Source: Cervus elaphus (lineage: Eukaryota; Chordata; Mammalia; Artiodactyla; Cervidae). Taken from it: a stretch of DNA of 64,000 bases. The notes below the pieces were generated by a model that was given only the letters and a program-made list of their open reading frames with translations, ran no database searches and was not told the DNA's origin. The DNA lies in NCBI RefSeq assembly GCF_910594005.1, contig NC_057824.1:25075314-25139313 (forward strand), given 5' to 3'. Made by a program: the position numbers and the translations under genes. The number at the start of each line of letters is the position of its first letter. The first letter of the stretch is position 1. Below, one piece after another: positions 55,006 through 64,000 of this stretch.

Positions 55006-55119
55006 AAGGCAGATGAAGTAAGTGAAAACATTTTTGTGTCCCAGGGAATTCTTTATATTGCCAATTCTCCTTACTATCAATGATAACGTATATAATAGCA
55101 TTTGCTTATCTACCTCTCT

Positions 55120-55312
55120 GTCTTCCCTGGTGACTCAGTCGGTAGAGTCTGCCTGCAATGCAGGAGACATGGGTTCAATCCTTGGGTCAGGAAGATCCCC
55201 TGGAGAAGGAAATGGCAACCCATTCCAATATATTTGTCTGGGAAATCCTATTTACAGAGGAGCGTGGCAGGCTAGTCCATGGGGTCACAAAGAGTTGGAC
55301 ACGATTATGTAT
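55120..55312 (+). repeat. Bov-tA SINE
   Basis: Forward SINE starting 'gtcttccctggtgactcagt'. Confidence 0.85.
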
Positions 55313-58100
55313 TGAAATATAGATTTATATAGATATAAATGCTATGTCAACTTCTATAGCATCTGTTGAATTACTAGTTAGCATTTTTTATTTCTCCACA
55401 GATTGAGCATCTGTGGTCTTATCCTATTCACTTTCAATCCATAGGTCACAACTCATGTATGTACTTACCACCAAGGAGTTTACAGCTTAACAGGGCAACA
55501 GGGCAAAGTAAGACCTATGAGGCAGGATGTGATCAATGCTGTAATTTTTATAAGCTGCCACATGAACTCAGATTACTTACAAACTGAAAGAATAGCAATA
55601 TTAAGAGTTCTTCTCTAAATTTAGTGTTTTCAGTGTTGTGTGATAGTGACTGTTGATTAGTTTGTTTCCTCTATGCACTAGATTGAGTCCTTTGAGACCA
55701 GAACTGTTGTTCAAGTTTACTTGGTATACACAGGGTCTGCGTGGCACGTATTGAGTGGACACTGAATCTGTGAATCCCTTCTTACCTTCTGAAGGCTTTA
55801 CTTTTTTAATTTTCCTTCTATTCCATTGTCTTCATTTTCCTTTTCTCCAGTAGCTGTGTTTGTGCTTCATGTGTGTTCTTAAGAATTAGTGCCATCCTGT
55901 TTTTCCCCCTACCTTTTTTTGTCTTTGTAGTCAAGTGCTTTCAGCTTTCTCCTAACTCCATCATTTCAATCACACTATACTATTTCCTCTAAAGTCCCCA
56001 ATGACCTTTTAATTCAAATAATTTTTTTAAAAATCCTCATTCTTTTTGCTCTGTTGTATTTGAAACCATTCTCATGTTCAGTGAAATTTCTCAAGGAATT
56101 TTACCCCTTCCTAAATATTCATCCCTGCTATTTATTAAGACCTGAATTAACCATTAGTGAGCACTAGTTTTAAATGTGAATTGTACTTCATTTGTTTCTG
56201 TATAGATGTAGTTGCTACAATATGTTATTTAACTTTGGGATTTATGCTGGAAAATATTTTACTCTTACCAGTTAGTCTTTTAAAAGAACTAACCTGAAAA
56301 AGTAATCCATATTATTCTATAAAGTTTCACTCAGTACCTGAGGGTGAATATTTCATTCATAAATTAAGTAATTTAAATTTTTCTTAAATTGCTGTCAATC
56401 CTACCTCTCCTTTTTAAAACTTTTTAAACTCAAGATACCGTTGAACACACACAAGATTAATACTCTGTAAACTCTATCCAGACTCCACCTACGTAATTAC
56501 ATTATTTATGCCCATCTATCCTTTATCCACTTTTAAATGAATTAAATATGATAATTGCCAGCCAAAATGAAAATTGTACTCGAAAAGGAATAATAAAGGC
56601 AGTTATATCAGTGGAGATTGAGTTGAAGGAAAAGCAATAAGTGTCTTGAACCATATGTGCAAATTGCTTTTTAAAAATTAATACATAACATCTTGGGGAA
56701 GAAATCAAAGTAATTAGCATGTACATTTCTAATGGAACAATTACTAAGTTTTGTAGTGTTTCTGTTCTAGTAAGCATAAGTAAGAGTCAATCAACATTTT
56801 GAGTACCCAGGCTCACTGAATACTACTGTTTCCCTGAAGGTACTAAAAGAGGTCTCTCTTTATTCTTGAAATTTTTTTAGTAGTTGCAAAATCTGCCTGC
56901 TTATTAACAAAATGGCATCAACTATATGCAAAGTAGTATATAATCATATAAAGGATTTAATAAATCATAATGCAGCTACCTGCTAAGAATGTATGAAGAT
57001 GTTGCTGGATGGTAAACAAAGTTTAATAACAAATTTAATAACGGAGCTCAAATTCTAGTTACTTGAAAATAAATATTTGCTAGAATCAACTAGTAAATCT
57101 AGACAGCCCTACAGAATTAGGATAATTATTAGTACAAATGGCAAAACAAGCCATAAATATCCAATGTCTGGGTTATCTAAAAGCAATTTTTAAAATGTTC
57201 TGTCAGTGTCCTCAAGATCCATCCTGGTATTGAAATTTGCTAGAAAATATTGATCTAGGCATGAGGTGAAACAGTATTGCTAACAGTATAGACTGTGACA
57301 TAAGGGAAATAGGAAGAATATGGTCTTTTTGGTCAGAAAGATCTGAGTCTGGATCCTAACTCAGTAATATAGTAGTTATTTAGCTTTGGACAAGTCAGCT
57401 AATCTCCCAAGCCTCTTTTTTTTTTTTTTTAATGTGTAAGAGTTCTCCATTGGAATTGTTAAGAGAATTGAATGAGATATATACGTACATAGTACCTGGC
57501 ACAGACTGTAATAGGACAGGGTTAGCCCTTTGCTGAAAATAATCATTTTAAAAGGATTGGAAAGTGAAATGTGCATCTTAGGGTCTGAAAGAGGGGAGGC
57601 AGTGTACCTAAACTCAAGGAGGGAAGAAGAGGTTGATAAGAAATTACTAGATTCTGATTAAAAAAAAAAAAATTTAGGGAATGAAGGCCCTAGGGAATGA
57701 GAAGCAGGAAAACAGTAAAACTAGAGAAAATTTCAGTAGGGAAACTATTAACCTGTTTGCTGTTCCTGTTTAGCTCTCTCCTTGTATCTGTACAGCTATG
57801 TGGGTGCCTTGAGCACCTATAGGAAGACAGCTTTTTAATCCTATCAGCCTTAATTTAGAGGAATTATAGTCCCTGAGAAATGTCATCAAGACTATTCTTA
57901 GAAGTGATTTCTAGGCCTAAAATTTGGTAGGGGGGTACTTTGGGCACCATGGATCATCTTTTATTATTGAAGATAAGCAGCTGACAACTTCTTGGAGGAC
58001 TGTGTTCATTTAACCATAACAGTATGTAATTGGTAAATGTTACTGATAGTCAAAGTGCATCTTTACTTAAATTAGGAAGGTTTTCAATAGCCTCAATATT
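55313..58100. other. AT-rich intergenic block, no gene seen
   Basis: 2.8 kb without a ruminant SINE. ORFs are short and lack known domains. A poly-T run lies at 57,416-57,430 and a poly-A run at 57,660-57,672. Confidence 0.45.
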
Positions 58101-58104
58101 TGGA

Positions 58105-58285
58105 CTTCCCTGATAGCTCAGTTGGTAAAGAGTCCACCTGCAATGCAGGAGACCCCAGTTCAATTCCTGGGTTGGGAAGGAAGATCCCCTGGAGAAGAGA
58201 AAGGCCACCCACTCCAGTATTCTTGACTGGAGAATTCCAGTCCATGGGGTCACAAAGATTTGGACACAACTGAGTGACTTCCAAT
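58105..58285 (+). repeat. Bov-tA SINE
   Basis: Forward SINE starting 'ggacttccctgatagctcag'. Confidence 0.85.
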
Positions 58286-58489
58286 AGTCTCTGTGAAGTA
58301 TGATAGGTCATCAATAAGCGATCAATAAAAGAACTTCTAAAAGTTATTCATACATGTAGTTTAATAAAATCTACCAAAAAAAGAAAACAAGGACTTAGCC
58401 CTGAGATTTAATCAGTAGAGGTACAAATCAGATGAACTTGGCTCTAACAACATGAAAGTCTGATAGGGACAATCTAATCTTTTTTCTCT

Positions 58490-58618
58490 TAGTATTTATT
58501 TGGCTGCACGGAGTCTTAGTTTTCTGCGTGGGTTGTAGTTCCCTGACCAGGGATCAAACCCAGGCCCCCTGCATTGGGTGCACAGAGTCTTAGCTACTGG
58601 GCCATCAGGGAAGTCCTG
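58490..58618 (-). repeat. tRNA-Glu-derived SINE
   Basis: Reverse element ending 'gggccatcagggaagtcct'. Confidence 0.85.
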
Positions 58619-58914
58619 GGACAATCCAGTGTTGCAACTGACAGGGCACATCAAAGGGAACAGAGTGAGGCAGGCACTCAAAACTGATAGATTGGGAGGG
58701 AAGCTCAAGTTATTTCACCACTTTTGAGTAATACTAAGTGGTCTGTGTTTGGTAACAGCCTTATAAAAGCAGATAAAGGGAGGAGATGTGAAGCTTTTCT
58801 CTCTGGCTTATTTACTCATTTGCATTTCTAATGATAATTCAAACAAATTACCCAGCAGTAAAGAGAATAAATTAGTGATAAGACAGGTGGGTTAATTAAT
58901 CTCTGAAACCCCCT

Positions 58915-59175
58915 GGAAAAAAAGACAACTGGGTGCATAACATGTTTCCATTTACATCGAGTTCAAAAACAGGCAAAACTGATCTATGGCAGAGTAGTGA
59001 TTGCCTTGGCAGAAGGAAGGGATGGATTGGAAAGAGGCAGAAAGAAACTTTCTGTAGTGATGAAAATGTTCTGTATGTTGATGGGGATGTTAACATAATT
59101 GTATACACCAGATAATTCATTGTTAAACTTGAGATCTGTGCATTTCTCTGTATGCAACTTTTAATAAAAAAAAAA
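58915..59175 (+). repeat. old L1 3' end
   Basis: 'gatgaaaatgttctgtatgt', 'gatctgtgcatttctctgta' and a poly-A tail, typical of older mammalian L1 3' UTRs. Confidence 0.75.
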
Positions 59176-59199
59176 AATTCTCCTTTGTGTACACATTCT

Positions 59200-62100
59200 G
59201 TCTGCTGGACCTTCTTTATAAATAGTAATTACTCTTCAGAATCTAATCTTTCAAAATTTCTTTTATTCTAAAACTAAGTGTATTTACCAGGAAAATAGCA
59301 AAGATGGCCATGGAGATAGTTTTTGTTTGAAGTATAACAATTTGTGTGCTTTATTAGCAAACACAAAGTTCTTTAGGAGGACTGTACTGCTCAATTCAGA
59401 GGGGTGAAGTCTCAACCTAGAGTAACAAACAAGAGTGTAAAGCAAATTCAACATGTTTCTTCCATTATGCCCGCTCTAGCTAAACTGTTGTACTAATAGA
59501 AATTATCAGTAGCCTGGCTCTTCACTAAACTCATAGAACTTTTGGTGAAAATGCCTTTGACATGCAAATTAGGTGCATATAAATCATAAAATTACAACTT
59601 CTTTTGTTGCTTATTCTTGTTTATTTCACTTTTAAGACTAATGTTGAGTTTAGAGGACAAATTAAATACAAATTAAATACAAAGAACCACAAAAAGATGC
59701 CATGACCATATATGATTTTTCGAAATCTTCATGCTAGCATCAAATTTTGGTTCTTTTAAAATTCGGAAAACTTAATTGTAATTTGGTCATCATTTATTCT
59801 AGATTGGGAGATAAAATTCTCCACTACAAAGCTAAAACATCTAAGGTACTAATGCTATTTTTCTGCTTTAAGATGCGTTGATACAACTTTTGTATTTGAC
59901 ACTGGTTCTATGGACCACAAAGTATAAAAAATAATATTGTCAGTCTTGCACACACTGCTATGCAGTGCCTGTGTGTCTGACGCCTGAACACAACATTGAG
60001 AACTGTAAAGAAAAGAGATACACTCAGAGTATGACACAATACAGTAATTATAAACAAACGGACAAATCCTTCAAAAGGGAAGATGACAATTTTTATTGTT
60101 ATTACAAAAGCAAATTTTTAAACTTCAGTCATTTGAATAATTGCAAGAGCAGACTAAGGGCTTAATCCTCACACAGGCACCAAGTCAGGCACAGTAGGTA
60201 GCTACGAATCATAAGAAAAAGGTTTCTTTACCTTGGATTCCCATAATTCCTACCTAGAGCAGTCTGCCATGCTTTGGAATTAGGTTAAAAACCCAGCAAA
60301 CCTAATCAGTTCCCTTCAATTCTGTTTTTTAAGAAAGGAGAGCTAGGTATTAACCTGCCATCTAGTGAAAACTGGTCACTAAATCATGGCCTGAGAGAGA
60401 TCCACATTTCTTCTAGAACAAAGAGAAGAAACTAGTTAACGAGGACGTGTGCCAAATGTTAAGTCCTTAAAACGCAGACCTGGGCTCAGACCTGTCTCAC
60501 CTAACGCATGGGGGTGGTCTGGTCGCCTGAGGGGTTGCAGGAGCCCCAGCTCCGGCACAGACACTCTTCCCGGGCAGCAGGCAAGGAGGTAGCGGGGACT
60601 TGGGCTGACAAGCACTAAGCTCATGTGCCTGGCAGAGGGGAGCCTTGGGAAGCACAATGTCATTCTGCCTTTGCTGTCCACAAACCTGAGGTTTCCACGG
60701 TACGTAGTAAAGGGCACAGTGGCATGTGTGACAAGGCAGAAAAGACTGCCACCATTCTGAGGGTCACTTAAATCCTGCCCAATTTTCTGCCTAATCAGAC
60801 ATGGTGCCTTTCTGCTTCTCCCTTTTTTGGAGAACACTCCAACATTCCCACACCTCCATGCCCTTAAAACACTTCTTAATAAACAACTCAGCTAGCACAT
60901 TACTGTTTCAAGGAAGCATAGGATTAGAGGTATGTGAAAAGTGTATTTACTGAAGGAAGACTCAGTTATGTCCTAGGATATTGAAAGTTAAGAATATCCT
61001 AGAGCCAAAACTATCATAAGTTGAACCAAATTTACCCTATCTGAAATTTGGCAGTACATTGGTTCAAATGGAATCCACTGAACTACAGGGAAATAAAAAC
61101 ACTTCCTATTCCGTTTACTATGAAATCTAATATAACCAACTGACTGCTAAATTTAAACCTACTAGACTTTGAGTTGTGCACGTGTTAAGTACATTTATTT
61201 ACTTAAGTTGCTGCCATGGCAAGATCTCTAGAGGAAAGAAACACGATCGTAAACGTGTTAGATGACATCTGCTACAATCATGGAAAAAATCAGCTGGAGG
61301 AAATATAAGCCATGTTATTTGGAGACAGAAAATCGTCCCCTAAATTCTGTTGATTGCTATCTACATTACGTATGTATGTCTGTGAGAGGATTAATGGCAC
61401 AGTTTATTCTGATAAGATAGGCCAACACTGAACATTTAATCATTCTACAGTCAGCGCTATAGTGCTGTTACCAGAATTTTCACAAAGGGTTTTTAAAAGC
61501 TGAAAGTTGCTTGATGTTAAGAGCTGTAATAGAAACTTTCCTACGCAAACCAATGAAGCTGTCATCCATGAAGCAGCAGTGCCTAAGAAGTCCACGTCAA
61601 TGAGGAAAGGTGCTAGAGTGCTGTCAGATGGAACAGCCATCAGAGACCACGGAGTAATTACAGTCACAACTAGTGTTTCTGAAGATTGCCAGGGAGTTTT
61701 CTTGATTTTTTTTTCCCAAAAGTTCATCATGAAAGCAGTTGTTAAGCATAAGTTCACCTTTTTCTTGGGTTGCAAAACTGCAGCTGGTTGAACGTATGAC
61801 CCCCAATATCTGTAGCACTTCAGCTGAGGATGCCAGTATCTGCCAATTGCATCACATTCAAAGTCCATCCTATTTTGTAAAAGTAGTTCTTATAGTTTAT
61901 GTAACTAGCAGACAAGTATGAACTACCTCTTGTTACAGTGAATAACCTTATTCTTCTACAATTCACAAAGTTTTTACATTCAGTTATCACATATTTCAAG
62001 ACTCAATTCAAAACAAATATACATGGGCTTAATTATTCAAGAATACCTTACTATTTGTCACTTAATTTCATAGCATTATATACTCAGTCCATCTCTTTTA

Positions 62101-64000
62101 GTTTGATTTTACATAGATTTTCACTGGATGAATTATGTTTGCAAGTTAAAAACAAGAAATGTATCTCCCCTTCTCCCATAGTAAGAAATAAAAGGTTTAA
62201 AAATGGCAATTATTTAATGTTTATTTCAATTATCTTAAGTTTATTAATTTAAAAAACTATGATTAAATAATCTAACATGAAAGCTGTATAAAGAACATCA
62301 TTAATGTAAAAAGATGCAAAGAAAATTGTGATTCTAACATATCTATGCTAAAGACAGAAAAGAAAAATGTTTAGGTCTGTAATATCCTAAGTCTGTAGCC
62401 AATTACCCTGTTTTTGCATTGTCAACAATATAAACACACTTGCAGAAGACAAAATGACAGCATAGGAATCTGTATATTGCTTTTCATAGGTCTAACATCT
62501 CCCCACACTGCTAGTTCACTTCAGACACATCTGCCTGTCCAAGCAACCAGGCAGTGTAGTGAAGATTTTAAAATGCATCAAGTAAGCATTCTTCCCACAG
62601 AACTTCAAAGCCCACAAAAATGTATGGTGTTGGTTAATTTAACAGTGAGGTTTCTTCTAAATAATCTTACTTGCATAAATGTGCAAGAATCCATCAAAAG
62701 TTTTATTTCATAATTATATTTATTCTATTTTTTTAGAGGTAGGCCCTTCACAGTTGATATCCAAGTCATTTTGAGTCTTGGCAACATGCACATAATATTC
62801 TAAAAGTGTAACTGTTTTAATAGCAAACATAACTTTTAAAAAAAAATGTGTTCAATTTAAAAATGGAAATATATCTCTGGAAATATTTCAGTGACTCTTG
62901 AGCTTTTAAAGATTCATTAAAATCCAAGCAATTGCTAGTATTTTGTTCTTCTTAACTTGGTAGTATAAAAAGTTATAATGTACTGATTAAAGCTCCACAT
63001 ACTCCAGAAAACTAAAGCCCAGATTTGCAAACATAGTATAACTTAAATTTCATGCAACTTTAATAGCCATGAGTATAGTTATAGGAAACTGCAGGACCGT
63101 AACTGTGCTCTGTCCATAAGATGTAGCCTCATTCATGAAATGAAGGGGAATTTTACAGTTAAGAAAACATGATTAGATTTAATTTTTATGTTTTGTGGCT
63201 GGAAATAGAGGAGGCTTTTCTTTTCTGAGGCAGGAATACTACAGGGAAGGGACATGTCATTAGATACACAATTACAAAGTATCTTATTTAGAGATTAAGC
63301 CAATCTAAAAGAGGCTAAGTGTTCCATAAATGGCAACACTCAAAATCAAGGTGGGGCTTCCAATAAACCCAGAAAGAATCCCTGAAAGTATCCCTCCCAT
63401 TTCCCATTTATTCTCATTAAAAATTTCAAAATCATGGCAGTTGTAGCAGAAGGTCAGGATTCAACCTAAAAATCACCACAATGCTGCACTCTGGGCCATC
63501 CAAATCATAATTTAGCAAATTTCAGCATATATTTAAGAAAACAATTTTGAGTAATTGAGAAAAACATACTGTGCTTGATTCGACTTGTCACTGTTAACTT
63601 TAGTCTGTGCAGGTTCTGATGGCTCTAAATATGTGTTCATCTAGTTACTGGGTGAGACTTAGCTTTAACCAGCAAGGGTCATCCAGCCTTTAAACAATAA
63701 ATAAACTGAGTAATTTGTAGAACCGGCACTTGTAATTGATACGGTTTTCATACTAGTTGCATGCAGCTCTTATAAATACTAAAGGAGGCATTTTTGCCAG
63801 GTCTCAACATGCTGTCTTTATTGTAAATTCCACTAATTTAACAAGTTAATGGAAATTTTTGTAGGGGTAAAATTTCATTATGCTTTATACTTCTAAAAAC
63901 TACAGTATGCTGTTCCTGTGTTTTAAAACCACTTACTTTGTTTAAGAAACCATGTTAAAATATCAATTGGCAGAAAATAACTGAGTGACCTAATAAAGCA
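59200..64000 (-). other. GSPT1: repeat-poor block, probable GSPT1 3' UTR
   Basis: 4.8 kb with no ruminant SINE or LINE that I can see, unlike everything to its left. Such purging is typical of conserved UTR or regulatory DNA. In human, GSPT1 lies just upstream of RSL1D1 on the same strand and has a multi-kilobase 3' UTR, so this block may be its 3' UTR read on the minus strand. I find no GSPT1 coding sequence in the window. Minus-strand AATAAA candidates occur at 59,262-59,267 and 59,350-59,355, among others, so the end is not resolved. The 142-codon minus ORF at 61,440-61,868 has no recognisable domain. Confidence 0.35.

Noticed and set aside
61440..61868. 142-codon minus ORF in the repeat-free block
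   Set aside because: No recognisable domain, and composition like the surrounding non-coding sequence. Probably a chance ORF in a UTR.
1..64000. tRNA-like segments inside SINEs as tRNA genes
   Set aside because: The many tRNA-Glu-like heads belong to Bov-tA/CHR SINEs and are diverged. No free-standing tRNA gene was seen.
1..64000. CRISPR arrays, bacterial operons or ribosome binding sites
   Set aside because: The window is mammalian nuclear DNA. The direct repeats are microsatellites, target duplications and dispersed SINEs.

Overview
The window is ruminant nuclear DNA, most likely from a bovid. It is packed with ruminant-specific retroposons: tRNA-Glu-derived SINEs of the Bov-tA/BovA/CHR type, Bov-B (RTE) LINE 3' ends and ruminant L1 3' ends. 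The coding genes are intron-bearing mammalian genes. The gene content matches the region of human 16p13.13 where BCAR4, RSL1D1 and GSPT1 lie in that order on one strand. I cannot name the species from sequence alone.

Layout. Positions 1 to about 36,500 hold a tandem array on the minus strand. I identify it, mainly by position next to RSL1D1 and by protein architecture, as duplicated BCAR4-like genes. Each unit carries, 5' to 3' on the minus strand, a CCAAT/TATA promoter, a short non-coding first exon ending in a GT donor, an intron, a single coding exon whose AG acceptor lies 11-12 nt before the ATG, and an AATAAA signal. Three units have intact ORFs of 106, 120 and 114 residues (stops at 12,273, 22,296 and 32,334). 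One unit is a pseudogene with an intact-looking promoter (7,537-7,803). A fifth, decayed promoter lies at about 1,320-1,510, and its coding exon would be left of the window. The predicted products are small proteins with two membrane segments.

From about 36,600 to 39,130 there is a three-layer nest: an L1 split by an old DNA transposon, itself split by a Bov-B LINE. From 40,282 to 52,141 (minus) lies the complete nine-exon coding sequence of RSL1D1, a nucleolar ribosomal-L1-domain protein. All eight introns are GT-AG, the predicted protein is 482 residues, and the gene starts in a CpG island at about 51,840-52,860 with an NRF-1-type site. Its introns carry SINEs, L1 pieces and a solo LTR with a 6-bp target duplication (48,227-48,654).

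From 52,900 to 59,200 is intergenic sequence with scattered repeats. From about 59,200 to the end the sequence is nearly free of ruminant repeats and has no credible ORF. Gene order suggests it is the long 3' UTR of GSPT1 on the minus strand, but this is inference only.

The most notable items are the BCAR4-like tandem expansion with its repeated promoter cassette, and a retroposed SNORA70-RPL10 fragment (14,485-15,061) that begins at the mature snoRNA 5' end, keeps intron sequence and has a 17-bp target-site duplication.
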